Positions 11,141 to 22,696 of a DNA stretch of 64,000 nucleotides are shown piece after piece. The translations under genes and the position numbers were made by a program. The notes below the pieces were generated by a model. The model made no database searches. It worked only from the letters and a program-made list of their open reading frames with translations, and had not been told where the DNA came from. The DNA comes from Patella vulgata. Lineage: Eukaryota; Mollusca; Gastropoda; Patellidae. Where the stretch lies: positions 70,020,046 to 70,084,045 of the forward strand of contig NC_065884.2 in assembly GCF_932274485.2 (NCBI RefSeq), read 5' to 3'. How positions within the stretch are numbered: the stretch's first letter is position 1; the number at the start of each line of letters is the position of its first letter.

Positions 11141-12049
11141 TAATTCATTGAAAAATAAATTTTTTACATTGCACTGAAGTCAAATTACCACTTTTTGGAC
11201 CAGATTTCGATTTCGGACCAAAAAAACAAATTCAATAAAAATTGAATATTAAAAAAAGTATAGATCTAAGTCCGATTCTAAAAATTTAAACGGTTTTGAA
11301 ATTCTAATGTTTGGGCAATTATTTCTGCCATGTTTCAAAGCAATTAATTGCTCAAAAAATAAAATTTGGTTGGTACATGCTATCTATAATAAAGTCTGCA
11401 AATTTACTTGTTAATATTAAATATAGGATATCGATGTTATTGTTGAAATAAATATTTACCGTTCTTCGATGACATCAGGTTTTGTGCAATTATTGGTGTG
11501 CTTTAACTCGGTCAAAGGACCGTTATATTGAACTTGATTTTCTATTTCCATTGCAATTGTTTGAATTTGTTCCCTGCACTTGCCGCGGTCTTTTTCTGTT
11601 TACGCGCGAAATATATGCCCCGGAACTGGTTAACACATTTTAGGCGAGGTCATGTGAGACGGCGAAGCTCGCATATAGAAACTAGCATAGATATATATGG
11701 AAACTAGAGTCCGCACTGATCACGTGACACCCATGACTATGTTAGGCGCAGTCTTCACCCCTAGCCATCTGCGCTTATCAAGCTGGAGCGCAGATTGCCA
11801 ACTTTGCGCTAATTACCCCTCGATGTTTTTAGAGATGTTAGTAGTGTTTCAGACGTAACTAGATATATGATCTGCCCCCTATTGACTTTATAGTGAAATA
11901 TTTTCAAAATCACTACATAATTAGCGTGTGTTCTCGAAAATAAGACTGCATAATCAAAACAATAAATCAACCAATCACAAATGATATCTATGGTCAGACA
12001 CGTAAATAAAGGTTAAGGTATTTCCAGCAGACACCACCAACCTGTCATA
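11141..12049. other. no gene recognised
   Basis: AT-rich up to 11.5 kb and more balanced afterwards. It contains no recognisable coding block and may include the undefined 5' part of the THAP/YqaJ transposon that follows. Confidence 0.4.
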
Positions 12050-12905
12050 ATGGTAAAGAGATGTGCATGGAGTACGTGTAATACGGACAGTAGATACCCG
12101 AAGAGACATGATGAGTTAGTTGTATTTTACGTATATAACCTTTATATACTTCCCCAAAGTTTGGAAGAAGACGCGATACTATGAGAGCCGGCCCTACCTA
12201 ACTGAATCGATTCCAGAGATAGCTTGTCGATGCGGACAACCTTTCGAGCGGAGAAATAAGGCCCACATACTAAGGTTATTATTTATTTATATTTTTATAG
12301 ACTTTTTTGCCTACACTGTTTGTTTTGTTTTTTTTTCAAACAAAATTATGTACCGGTAGGCCTTGTCTTATAGGCTAATAAATGTGGCTGTTTTTACCAT
12401 GTGACATTAAAATGTCAGTAGGCCTATTTCCTCTCAAACATTTTGACAGCCAGTGGAAACAATCTTTTTCATAATATAATTAACATAGTTGATCTTATTT
12501 GACTGTACCTCACATAGTATGATATAGGCCTATAGGACAGATCTGCAGGTTAAATAGTTCAGACATGGGCCTTAACTTCAAGTTTGAATAAAATTAAGAA
12601 TTTATTGTTAACAAAAAACAGAGAAGGCGGAAGGCATACAAAGCAAATCCAGTTGCCAATTAAAAACTTGATAGTAATTATCTAGGAGAATGAAATGGTC
12701 ATGTAAACTTACTTATATTATATTATGTATCATAATAATAATATTTATAATATTATTATTTTTTTCATTTTTCAGCACTTTGTAAATGGTCAGCCACATC
12801 TTATCGCTGCACTGCATTATGATCATATTGCTCAACCAAGACCACCACCCAAACCCAGTTCAAGTAATTTTTTTAAGAAATCTGCAGTAGTTGAATCAAA
12901 GGTTT
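12050..12905 (+). pseudogene. THAP zinc-finger start of the transposase, frameshifted
   Basis: The frame at 12050 reads MVKRCAWSTCNTDSRYPKR, matching the start of invertebrate THAP proteins with the first C-x4-C pair. The following FPK and a CGQPFERRNKAHI-like stretch, which should carry the C-G-R-P region, sit in a different frame, so at least one frameshift has occurred before 12160. After an apparent intron (GT near 12278, TTTTTCAG ending 12774), a second exon continues HFVNGQPHLIAALHYDHI, the usual region after the THAP C-x2-H; the codon for the third metal-binding Cys seems lost at the exon 1 edge. A THAP domain binds DNA at transposon ends. Confidence 0.7.
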
Positions 12906-13027
12906 AAAGGTAACAATGGCTTTATCAGCTTTACAATGTTTTTTTCCTGTCACATGTGCTCACAGTGTTAGTCATACAGAGGCCTGGAATCACTGTCTTG
13001 TAGATGTGCCTTCTGTCCTATACAGGG

Positions 13028-13280
13028 GTTTTGGGTTGTCGAATGGTTAACACATGCATATTAGATCATAAGGGCTGTCTTTCAGTCAAGTGAGGTGGTT
13101 TCAAACTATTCGAACCAATACTTGTATGTGGCAAGGCTCCTCTGTCCAACTTCGTGTGTTTTCTCCAGGGCCTCCTATGCTGAAGGGAATTATTGAAATA
13201 AAATTGGACAATTTGTCAGTCCAAAAATGACCTATCCAGTTTGTTTCAACTGGATGTTAAACTCCATTTCTCTCTGTCTG
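13028..13280 (+). mobile_element. SINE A copy A1 (old)
   Basis: Diverged full-length-like copy: GTCGAATGGTTAACAC head, GTGTGTTTTCTCCAGGG body, GGATGTTAAACTCCATTTCT tail, then CTCTGTCTG. It sits within the decayed THAP/YqaJ transposon. Confidence 0.8.
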
Positions 13281-13753
13281 ACACTACAAACTATTCTGTA
13301 TCATTTTAGATATATTTCATTTATTTAGATCCAGGTATAGAGTACATACATTCTTTATGCATCTGTAACTCTAAGTTATGGTAATAGCATGAAATTAAAA
13401 TTGAGAAAATTGTGTTAATGTTGCATTTTTTTAATTAATGGCTAGTCTAATTATCATATTTATTAAAATTAGACGACCGGCTTTAGCAGCAAACAATTAA
13501 AATATTTTACTGCTGTAATTACAAAATTAGTCTCTACCAATCTCTGATATAAAAATTCTAAAATATAATCATGTATGTACAAATTTCTTTACAGATATTC
13601 TATCAAGTCAAATCTGATTGAGTATGAAAACTGTGAAGAAAATGCTTTAATGAAATGGTACAGATAGAGAATATAGTTGATGCTGTCAAAGGTTAGCTAA
13701 ACTTATTTTATAGACATGTAGAATATTTTATAAGATAAAATGGCTTTAAATGT

Positions 13754-14280
13754 TCAACATAAAAACATGATAATTTTGAGACAAGTTGCTGCATGGTTTC
13801 TTTTTTCAGGATATATTCTCTCTATGCAGAAATCCGGTCTTGTAAAAGTGAAAAAGTCGCAAAATTGAGCCCCAGTTATGAGAAATTGTCCCTGAATCTG
13901 AAACAAGTGAATATGGTTTCTACAATTTATATTCATCATCATTTTGCACTGAAAAGAAATCTTTCAGTGTATTGCATGCTTCTGTAAGTGTCATATCTCG
14001 AGCTGAAAAAGGACATTTAATTTCAATGAGCTCAGTCTCGCCTTTATCACAAACACTTGCATCTGGTGTAGCACCTAAAATGGAAAAGCTGGATTTATGA
14101 CAAGTCCAATGTCATGAATATGATTCCCGGGCTGTTTGATATACATTTGTTTTGCAATGGTTTCGTTTGCTTGCCCATAAGAAGTGGGAACAGAATAAAA
14201 ATGAATTGACACGTGTTTTCTAAAAATGAATCGTCTGTTTCTTTCTTTTCATAACGCTCCAAAATTTGAGGCCGTAACAC
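13754..14280 (-). pseudogene. YqaJ / lambda-exonuclease-like nuclease remnant
   Basis: The minus strand shows, in order, HIHDIGLVINPAFPF (about 14120-14080), LGATPDASV (about 14078), ELIEIKCPFSARD (14033 downward) and QIQGQFLITGAQFCDF (13901 downward), ending with DFCIERI. These are the hallmark blocks of YqaJ nucleases; the D of LGATPD and the E-x-K of IEIK are the metal-binding catalytic residues. The blocks lie in more than one frame (breaks near 14078 and 13935), so the gene is dead. The active family degrades or processes DNA ends; in this transposon group its role is not established to my knowledge. Confidence 0.8.
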
Positions 14281-14542
14281 AACACTTTCTTTCGGTCATC
14301 TAAATGTTATTAATATTTCTTGTGGAATCTCTATTTTTATGGCTTCATCTTGCTTTACATCTATTTATTTCCACTCAACTGTCATCTTTTCTATCTGATT
14401 TAAATCTAAACGTACATCAACTGTTTTTTGAAAAACTATTTCACCACATTTATCAGAGTTCTCTGCTCTTGGTTGTTGTCACTTGTGTAAGGGGTGCCTG
14501 AAATACATATTATATAATCTATTTACTGTTTATATTTTTCAG

Positions 14543-14669
14543 GATTGTAGCAGTTTATTTACCATTTGGATCAATTATATGTTTTATAGACTTGGCTCTC
14601 TTGTTATATGGCCACACAGAAATATTATCATTGAAAATATGCCAGAACAATTTAAAACTGATTATGGCT
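14543..14669 (+). pseudogene. DDE_4-like transposase exon remnant
   Basis: Follows a TATATTTTTCAG acceptor and translates as WINYMFYRLGSLVIWPHR then ENMPEQFKTDY before a stop. This matches the segment just before the first catalytic Asp in DDE_Tnp_4 (harbinger-related) transposases, where a WINY..LGS..IWP stretch and MP..F...Y precede T-R-V-I-I-D. The catalytic block itself is not recognisable downstream, so the copy is truncated or too decayed. Confidence 0.75.
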
Positions 14670-15065
14670 GACTTATATCTGTTGCGTTTTAACAAATTTT
14701 ATGTGATTCCTTATTGAGAAATAAAAATGGAATATAAAATACTGCATTATGTCCTTGTTACTGAAAATACAGAGTGATAACTAATGATATTGTTTTTATA
14801 TTACGGTTATGAATCTGTGGTTTTGCTGAAAAACCTATACAAGCCCAAATCAATATAGATACATTATTACATACATGATAAGCAAGTGGGGATCCAATAA
14901 GTTGAGGACCAAAGGATGTTGTTATGGAGTCTGCTGTGCTGCTCACCAAGTATTAGACTGTAGTATTTTGGCATCTGATACTTGAATATTTCTGAAAAAG
15001 AAAGTATTGAACTACAAAACCAGCATACCGGTATTTAAAAAAATTGCATGACACCATAGGCGTAG

Positions 15066-16190
15066 GGGCTCGATGACAGTTAGGGGGGCAGAATCCGAAA
15101 TGCCCGAAAAAATTTCATGGTTTACAGACAGCAGCGACCTTGTATACCCCCCCCCCCCAAAGACAATTTTGGAATATTTGATGGCTGCAAACACGTTTTC
15201 CTGCTATTGCAGCCGTTGAACAAAGCAACTTCAAAGTGGTCTTATATAGCCTAATTAAGGTGGCTGACTCGGAATTCCAATCAATCGTTTACAGTCCTCG
15301 AAGACGTGACCGTTAGGAGTGAATTTTGAAAATTTAACTGCCGCAAACGCGTTTTCCCGATATTTCAGCCAGTGAACAAAGCAACTTCAAGCGGTCTAAT
15401 ATAGCCTAATTAAGGTGGCTGACTCGAATTCCAATCAATCGTTTACAGTCCTCGAAGACGGGACCGTTAGGAGAAAATTTAACTGTCGCAAACGCGTTTT
15501 CCTGCTATTTCAGCCGGTGAACAAAGCAACTTCAAAGTGGTCGAATATATATTATAGCCTTATTAAGGTGGCAGACTCGAATTCCAATCAATCGTTTACA
15601 GTCAACGAAGACGGGACCGTTGGGAGAAAATTTTGAAAATGTAACTGCCGCAAACGCGTTTTCCTGTTATTCCAGTCTGTGAATACAGCAACTTCAATTT
15701 GGTCCCGAATTCCAAACAACCAATCAATCGTCGCGCGGTATATGGAGGCCTCACCCTCCCGGAGAAAAATTTGAAAATTTAATCACCGTAAATGCGTTTC
15801 CTGCTATTCTAGCCCGTGTAAGCAACTCCAAAAGTATCCAATGGTTTTGTTACTGAAATCCCACTCTGAATTCTAACCATCCAATCAGACTGTTGCATCT
15901 GCATTCACAAATAATAATCGATGCCTGAAAAATGTCGCACAAAGTAGAGTGGCTCCAGACAAAATGTTTTAATCCATAGTCAACTCAGTACAAATTCGTG
16001 ATATTCAATTACAAGAAAAGTAAAATTAGTGTTTTATTAGGGCTCGATGACAGCTAGGGAAGCAAAACTAGAAATGCCCGAAAAATTTCGGATTTATAGA
16101 CAGCGGCGCCGGTTTTCTTTGAGAGGCGAATGACCCGCCAAGAAAATTTTGGAATATTTTACGGTCGCAAACGCGTTTTACTGCTAGTTT
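15066..16190 (+). repeat. imperfect tandem array, about 150-bp units, flanked by a duplicated unit
   Basis: The phrase CGCAAACGCGTTTTCCTGCT (or variant) recurs at about 15186, 15343, 15488, 15650, 15788 and 16167, and GTGGCTGACTCGAATTCCAA recurs at about 15262, 15416 and 15570. The first and last units both begin GGGCTCGATGACAG (15066 and 16040). Related sequence recurs at 51240-51305 and 51550-51780. No gene. The 73-codon frame at 15415 is two repeat units read through. Confidence 0.8.
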
Positions 16191-16427
16191 CCTCTGCCGC
16201 TTTCCGGCCCGATGCCCGTTTTTCGGGCAATACCGTTTTTTCGGGCATACCTATCATAAGAGAGCTTCGGGCATATTTTCGGGCATATGCAGTGGACAAG
16301 AAAAAGACGAGAAAATACTTTTCGGGCAGTGTGGATCTCATAGAAATAAGTTAGTTATATTTTTTCTCTAAACGTTAATACGCCTATGCATGACTTTTGG
16401 AGGTATCACGTCATTTGAGACTCAACA

Positions 16428-16516
16428 TAAACGACATATAGGGACTCAATATAAACGACATCTGGGACTGGCAATATAAACGACATCTGGGACTGGCAAT
16501 ATAAACGATATCTGGG
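16428..16516 (+). repeat. about 26-bp tandem repeat, four units
   Basis: ATAAACGACATCTGGGACT, joined by GGCAAT or CAAT, repeats four times with small changes. Upstream (16200-16330) the word TTTTCGGGCA recurs about five times. Confidence 0.85.
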
Positions 16517-17029
16517 ACTCTTAAGAATTTATGTAGAGATAGTAATAACTTATCTGTTTTCGTTTTAGATGATCGTATTTTTAACTGGACGATCACAATA
16601 ATTACATCACTCCCTAAGAACATTTTCCTATGTGGTGGTTGCCCATGTTATCTGAACACTTACCTGTTGTCGTTAAAATTTGCCATCACAGGCTTTCTTT
16701 TTCTGTTTACATTCCCAGGTCTTGATATTAAAATAATCTGTGAAACAGGGTCTGGTTACATTTTTGCCACCCTTGGTTTATTTCACTGTTGTGGTAAACT
16801 TGTTTATGATGGATGGCAAAGAAGGGGGATTTTTTTATCCTGCTATCTTCCATTCTAGCACACTTTCCTCCCATTCTAGAAAATACAATTATTTTGCAAG
16901 GTTAAAAAGACTCATATAAATAGGCCTACTACTAACGAATAGTAGGCCCACTAGAGTATGAGATTAAAATACAATTTTTGTCTATTCCTTATAAACTTTA
17001 TAACTAATAAGTAATATTACTATTATTAT

Positions 17030-17995
17030 TAGTGCAAGAACAAATTGATTACGGTACTAAAGAGATTTAACTTTATTACGAAAATGTTTAAATTGCAGAG
17101 TATTACCTTTTTTCTTATGAAAATCACGTTCATGAATATAATGAAACAATTTAGGGGTTATCCAATCAGGTTTATGAACATTTTTGACTCGTTTGGTTTT
17201 TAAAGGGGCATGTTTATTAATAATGGGCAGTGTAATATCATATCAGTTGTCTAGTGCAGTATTAGAATCACAGTGATCATATACAGAATTATATCGAGCC
17301 CATCGTAAATCATAGAGGAATAAATCATTATTAAAATGTTTAAATGAGCGATAAGTAATATTAGTATGTGAAGATTTGGGGAATTTTACACCTTTCTTTT
17401 GCCAAGTAAAACAAATAGGGAAATGGTCTGATATTGAGTATGAAGGAACAATAGATTCTTTGACATGTTTAGTTTCAGATACAAATATATGATCAATTAG
17501 TGATTTAGAGGAAGAAGTATTTCTAGTAGGTGACCTAATAATTTGATGTAGACCATATATTTCAAGAAGATCGGTCCATGATTTATTATGATTATGTAAT
17601 AAGTCAATATTTAAATCTCCTAATAATTGTATCTCACAGTGAGAATTCCATGCTTTTTCTATCATAAATGAGAAGTCAGTATTCCAGGAAGATAAAGAAG
17701 AGGGATTACGATAAATATTACAAAGTAATAATGGTTTAGAGTGTTTAAGAGTAATTTCTATCCATATAGCCTCAATATTATCATGTTCTAAATCTAACCT
17801 ACGATTACATATGATATGATTTCTAACATACAGAAGCGTTCCAGAGGAACTTACATTACAAGAATCTTTCCTAAAAGGATGTTGAAAGTTTGAGATTGAA
17901 ATATCTTCATCATTAGTCACAGATATATCTAAATGTGACTCACAAAGTCCAAATATATCAAAATTTTGAAAAAGGTACAGTACAGGCAATTATGA
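17030..17995 (-). mobile_element. LINE fragment: APE-type endonuclease and linker
   Basis: A 248-codon minus-strand frame (17989-17243) is an endonuclease/exonuclease/phosphatase domain of a non-LTR retrotransposon. It shows FGLCESHLD near the start, TLLYVRNHI, LLLCNIYRNPSS, the QLLGDLNIDLL block with catalytic D-x-N, LIDHIFVS and the terminal SISDHFPI (SDH). After a TGA at about 17243 the frame continues as linker sequence (INKHAPLKTKRVK, KPDWITPKLFHYIHERD) to about 17035. The reverse transcriptase is absent. The domain nicks target DNA to prime reverse transcription. Confidence 0.88.
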
Positions 17996-18388
17996 ATAAA
18001 CAAGCTTAGCTTAAGAATAATTATGATATGGGGAAGAGTTATATTGCGGGAAGTAATAAGGATTGTGTAAATACCCAGATGTTCACTATGTTATCGCATC
18101 AATCAATCAGTGTCAAACTGTTTGAAAACGTGCACAAATATTAAATGTTTAAATTTTCTCACCCAAATTTTTATTGTTTAATAAAAATAATAATAAAGAT
18201 CCATGGACCGACTTATCTCCGGGCTCCACTTTCCACAGTAAAGGTTATAGAACATTTTAATTTGACATGTCACCGATCTCAACCGCAGTTTCTCTACGTC
18301 TACCTAGTTGTACTTACCTTCGCTTTCTCTTTTAATTTTTATTAAAATATTGATCTTTTAAATTAGTTCAATGTACACAATAAGTATT

Positions 18389-18609
18389 CTACGGAGCCCC
18401 TTAAGCGCAATTTTCGATACTTTTTTTAATTATTTCGTTTAAACGAAATAATTAATTCGTTTAATAACGAAATAATAATTCGTTTAAACGAAATAATTAA
18501 TTCGTTTAAACGAAATACATGATATTATTTCGTTTAAACGAATTAATTATTTCGTTTAAACGAAATAATTAAAAAAAATATCGAAAATTGCGCTTAAGGG
18601 GCTCCGTAG
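18389..18609. mobile_element. 221-bp MITE with CTACGGAG ends
   Basis: Inverted ends CTACGGAGCCCCTTAAGCGC continue for about 31 bp into AATTTTCGATA, and GTATT flanks both sides (18384-18388, 18610-18614). The interior is built from repeated TTCGTTTAAACGAA palindromes with AATAATT spacers, so the whole element can fold on itself at several registers. Confidence 0.88.
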
Positions 18610-18744
18610 GTATTCATATTTACGTACCTTGTTAAAGCAGATATAATTTAGATCGTCTGAACTCTATTTAGTGAGGGGATGGGGTATTTAAAAGTCAACA
18701 TACGCGTCTTAATACGAAATTCCAGTTGTCTTAAAATGCTTCAC

Positions 18745-19245
18745 CTGAAAGTATTTGTCTATCGCTCTTTGAATATACGAGTATTAGTTATTTTTCTGAC
18801 CCAATCATGATTACATGATTTAGAAGAGATAAAGCCCTCTTTCGTTTGTCCAAAGAAATATGTCGCTATCAAATAATAACTTAATTACTAAAATATAGAC
18901 TACTTTCAATTTATTTTATTTAATGCTAGATCAGATTAACAATATATATATAGAGAGAAATGTAAATGTAGATTATTTTTTTTATTTACTAAAATAAATT
19001 TTGTCTTTATATTAAAATAAATTTAAATTAAACAAACATACTATACATTTTATAAATCTGATATGACAAATGTCTGATTTGTAAAACAAATAATGATTTT
19101 AAGATACAAATGTTAATTTTAGTGTACAAATGTCGAAATACGACAAAAAAAAAATGAAGAAATAAGATTTAAGGACTATGAATTAAGAACTAACAATTAA
19201 GAACACTGAATATAGAGCTGTTTGGTTTTCCACTATTTATACCGA
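18745..19245 (+). repeat. dispersed 500-bp repeat, uninterrupted copy
   Basis: Runs from TATTTGTCTATCGCTCTTTG through AGAAATATGTCGCTATCAAA and ACAAATGTTAATTTTAGTGT to GAGCTGTTTGGT. The copy at 23490-24922 has the same order but is split by about 940 bp after the (AT)n run. No coding sense. Confidence 0.85.
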
Positions 19246-19429
19246 GATTGATGAGGAACTTTGATTTCAACAATATTTTATTCATAAAAGAATGGGACTG
19301 AGCAATAGGCTTGAAACCTATATCAGCTCTTTCCATAGATACAAAGGTATAATAAAGAGTAGCACGTTATTTACAAAATATGTTTAAAGAATGTACAAAC
19401 ATTACATTTAAAGAACATATATACAGATG

Positions 19430-20830
19430 TTGTACGGAAGTGTATTTTGCACTGATTTTGAAATTAAAATCTGTGACTTCGTTTGATAAAAAGGTGAACA
19501 GCTGTAGTTAATTGTATATTTGATTCCAATGATAAGCTTTCATCTCCTTGTAAAATAATTTTTAAAGTAATATTTTGATCATTTATAATTTTATAATAAT
19601 TTCGAAGATATGTAGTGTAATTTTATTATAGTGTGGACAGATAAAAAAAATAGTGATATGAATCTTCTTCATTCGGGCAATTAGGACAAACAGCAGAGTC
19701 TAACAAAAATTGTTCTTTGAGGTGGCTTTTTAGGTTACTACTATTGTTTCTTATTTGCCAGTGTAAAATATTCTCTTTTCTGTTACAACGTTATGATAGG
19801 GTTTGATTTTTTGAAAGGGGTATAACTTAGAGATATTAGTTTTAAACTGATTAAGATTATTTGAATTTCTGACGTTCAGAATAGGCAGATTGTTCCATAG
19901 TCGTATAGTAGTGGGAAAGAAACTGTTAAAAAAAGACATTGGGATTTGAAGAACGCAGGTTGTAACGTGAGAAATGAAAAAAAATCGGTTAAGATGTCTT
20001 GCAGATATGTCGGCGCACAATCATAATAGATTTTATAAAGCATGACAAGCTCCCATCCAAGTTCAGAATAAATAAATTTTCTTTGAGAATTTCATCGTAG
20101 CCCTGTTATTATTCGCCCTGCTTCTATCTGGACACTTTCTCATAAATTAGAATCTTTCTTAGTACAGTTATCCCAAACGAGATTAAAATATTCAAGAACT
20201 GGCCTAATAAATGACAAACAGATTTTGTTTAATTATCCCAAACCACAATATTCAAAAACTGGGCTAATAAATGACAAATAGATTTTGTTTAAAGACGTTC
20301 GATCGAATTTGTATTTCATCAGTCTTAATATATTCAATCGTTTGGTAGCTTTTTGATATATAGTTGAAATATGTACAGACCACGAGGCGTTCTTTTGAAG
20401 GTTAAGATGACAATGGCTATTTACTTGTTCAGCTAATTGGTTATTAATATAAATGTTCAGATGTATAATACTTTTCTGCGAGGGTTTTCTCTGGGTCCTC
20501 CGGTTTCCACCCACTGCTAAAGACCCCTACGCGCAAGCGAATTATTGAAATAAAATTAAACCATATGTTAGTCCCGAAATGACCTAGTTGGTTTGTGTGT
20601 GTGTGTGTGTGTGAGTGTGCGTGTGTGTGTGTGCGTGTGTGTGTGCGTGTGTGTGTGTGTGCGTGTGTGTGTGTGTGTGTGTCTCTCTCTCTCTCTCTTT
20701 ATTGATGATAGTATATAAAGACACATCATCGGCAAACAATCGTACTGAATTATAAAGACCATTAGAAATAACATTTATATAAATTAGAAATAAGAATGGA
20801 CCCAGTCTGCATAGGATATTTTATGTCCAT
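19430..20830 (-). mobile_element. LINE remnant: reverse transcriptase end and C-terminal region
   Basis: Minus strand from 20815: LGPFLFLIYINVIS then VRLFADDVSLY, the RT catalytic F-A-D-D box (about 20735). After a SINE insertion, a second block gives KRLNILRLMKYKFDRTSLNK with IYLSFISPVFEYC, and further down RLWNNLP and CPNC....D..H, a C-terminal Cys/His motif common in LINE ORF2 proteins. A 60-bp tandem duplication sits at about 20170-20300. Many stops and shifts; order on the strand shows it cannot be the same insertion as the endonuclease fragment at 17.0-18.0 kb. Confidence 0.85.
20482..20698 (+). mobile_element. SINE A copy A2, 5'-truncated, with expanded (GT)n
   Basis: Starts within the body (GGGTTTTCTCTGGGTCCTCC) and reads through AATGACCTAGTTGG into a (GT)n run of about 95 bp, then (CT)n. 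It interrupts the LINE remnant between its FADD box and its C-terminal part. Confidence 0.85.
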
Positions 20831-21135
20831 GGTTTGGAAACTCTTATGTGACCGGAATAGCCATTTATCCAAATGCCCAAGACAATACGTTTGACATTCA
20901 CTAGTTCTTCTAAATTAATAAGCGTATGTTTTCTCTCGTGGATTAATTTGAATTCGGTTAATGAATCACCAGTCGGAACCATGAGAGTTCTTTTTATGTA
21001 AGTTATGTAAACAAAATAATAAAATCTCATTAAGCTTACCTAATTTAATATTTGTGTAGAGAATGTTATAAAATAAATTTATCTTTATGTCATTAATCAA
21101 GTTTAATGAAATAAATTAGACATTACTAACTATAT

Positions 21136-21293
21136 GTACGATATTCCTCTCGACCAATAATATTACTTGACTCCTCCCAGTGGAAGTATCGAGTATGGAC
21201 GAATATTGATTAAGGTGCGTCGTAATCAATAGTCATCTATGTGAGCTATTCCTTTCAACCAATAGTAATATTTGGCTCTTCCCAGTGGGAGTT
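21136..21293 (+). repeat. diverged 110-bp direct duplication with CCAAT words
   Basis: TATTCCTCTCGACCAATAAT...CCCAGTGGAAGT (21138-21186) recurs as TATTCCTTTCAACCAATAGT...CCCAGTGGGAGT (21246-21292). Both carry ACCAAT. No gene start is seen nearby. Confidence 0.65.
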
Positions 21294-22247
21294 GACGATG
21301 GAGGAGGCCACGTGTTTCATGTTCACCAGGTATCGTGCTATTTCTCATGAAATTCGGTCGCTGTTACCATCCGCCTGTCTATAAAAGAATCATTTGTTTT
21401 TAGCTTCAAGTTGAATTAATTTCACCATGTATGCTTTCAGATGCACAAATGCACTGCACATTTTTGGATACAAAACATTAGTATATGCTCGGATATTTTT
21501 TTTCCCAGTGTTGTGTTAAAACCTAGCCCTAATTTATTCAAAATTGTTCTTTTAAATTTTGCGTAGTAGTAAATAGTAAACACTATAATGAACTAATGGT
21601 TAAAGATACTTTCAAAGAAAAGTATTTATCGGGTGGTTATTTCCAATAAAAGTATGTCAAATTTTGTATATATGGAAAGTATAGACACACAATCTTACTA
21701 GAAAAATACTGGATTACCCGACAAACGCCCATGGGGTACGCACTGGGCAAAATTAAACGGGTATCACTAACTGGCAACCCGACTGTTATCTGCCAGCTTA
21801 TTCTGTGCCAGCTTAAGTGTGGGGGCGATTGTTATTTCTTGATCAAATGGTTATAGGCGGTTTGGGGTAACATTGAGGAGTGTCACCGTACAAAAGACTC
21901 TGCAATTAAACGGCGGAAAAAGAAGTTGACAGAAATAATTAAGAATTTACTTAGACCTCAATATGTATGGTAAATGTACAGTAAGTAATGATGATAAATA
22001 CATACTTAAAAATGGACCCTCCCACAACGAAGCTAAGTTGACAAACATTGCGTCTAGCAACAGCTTACTTATAGCTATAGGTATCCCCGACGAATACAAA
22101 GTTTTGAGAGGGAATTGAAGCAAACTTTTGATAGATTGGTTACTTTTAATATGTTTTTAGTCCAAATATATCATCAAATCACAAAGTTTGTACGCGGGAA
22201 TGTATCTTTAATTGGTAACATGATTAACATAATTATTCCCTTGACCA

Positions 22248-22510
22248 GGTGCTTCCCCCTTGTCAGTGACGCAGGACGGAGGGCCTGACAAGAACAGCTG
22301 TCTAGTCGTTCGGATGGGACGAAAAACCGAGGTCCCGTGTACACATTGGCGTGCACGTAAAAGATCCCTTGACAGCTGAAATTCGATATAAGAGTAGGCC
22401 GTAGTGCCGCTGTCCGGGCAAAATTTCCTCATAGCACACTGTATGGCGTATGCCCGTCTTCATTAGTCCAGTTCGGAGCAGAACAGTATTTAAACCCCAT
22501 TTCATTTCAT
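22248..22510 (+). mobile_element. SINE B copy B1, 5'-truncated, with target duplication
   Basis: Body from the TTCCCCCTTGTCAGTG block through GTCTAGTCGTTCGGATGGGA and GAATTCGATATAAGAGTAGG to AAACCCCATTTCATTTC. TTCCCTTGACCA stands at both sides (22236-22247, 22511-22522). Confidence 0.92.
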
Positions 22511-22696
22511 TTCCCTTGACCAGAGATACATTAATAGTTTATTATTTCTTAAAATCAAGTTTCACATTTAGCGACTCCTAAAATATTTACAAAACATGTG
22601 AAATTAGAAATAGAATGAATTATGTATAGGTTGCGTTTAATATATACATATTTAAAATGAGTGTTCAAGTTAAACTAGGATCGGGGGGAGGGGGGA

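Larger units (their letters stand above)
12050..14700. mobile_element. decayed ISL2EU-like DNA transposon (THAP + DDE, opposed YqaJ)
   Basis: Three remnants make the case: a THAP zinc-finger start (12050) and a DDE_4-like transposase block (14543-14669), both on the plus strand, and a YqaJ-type nuclease on the minus strand between them (13754-14280). As I recall, this pairing is typical of the ISL2EU/IS4EU group of eukaryotic DNA transposons. Ends and target duplication were not found, so the limits are those of the coding remnants. A SINE A copy (13028-13280) lies inside it. Multiple frameshifts and stops mark it as dead. Confidence 0.7.

Noticed and set aside
14758-14949. Minus-strand frame SSTADSITTSFGPQLIG as further transposase
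   Set aside because: No DDE or YqaJ motif could be matched; left unassigned.
20568-20774. Frames with long HTHT or RERE runs here and at 22947-23135
   Set aside because: They are translations of (GT)n and (CT)n tails of SINE A copies.
17030-20830. One LINE spanning both fragments
   Set aside because: On the minus strand the RT part lies upstream of the endonuclease part, the reverse of LINE order, and unrelated DNA and a MITE lie between them.
22208-22505. Frames reading MKTGIRHTVCYEG.. or [17 protein letters not shown], also at 29050, 45285, 53504 and 56252
   Set aside because: Translations of SINE B; no independent coding evidence.
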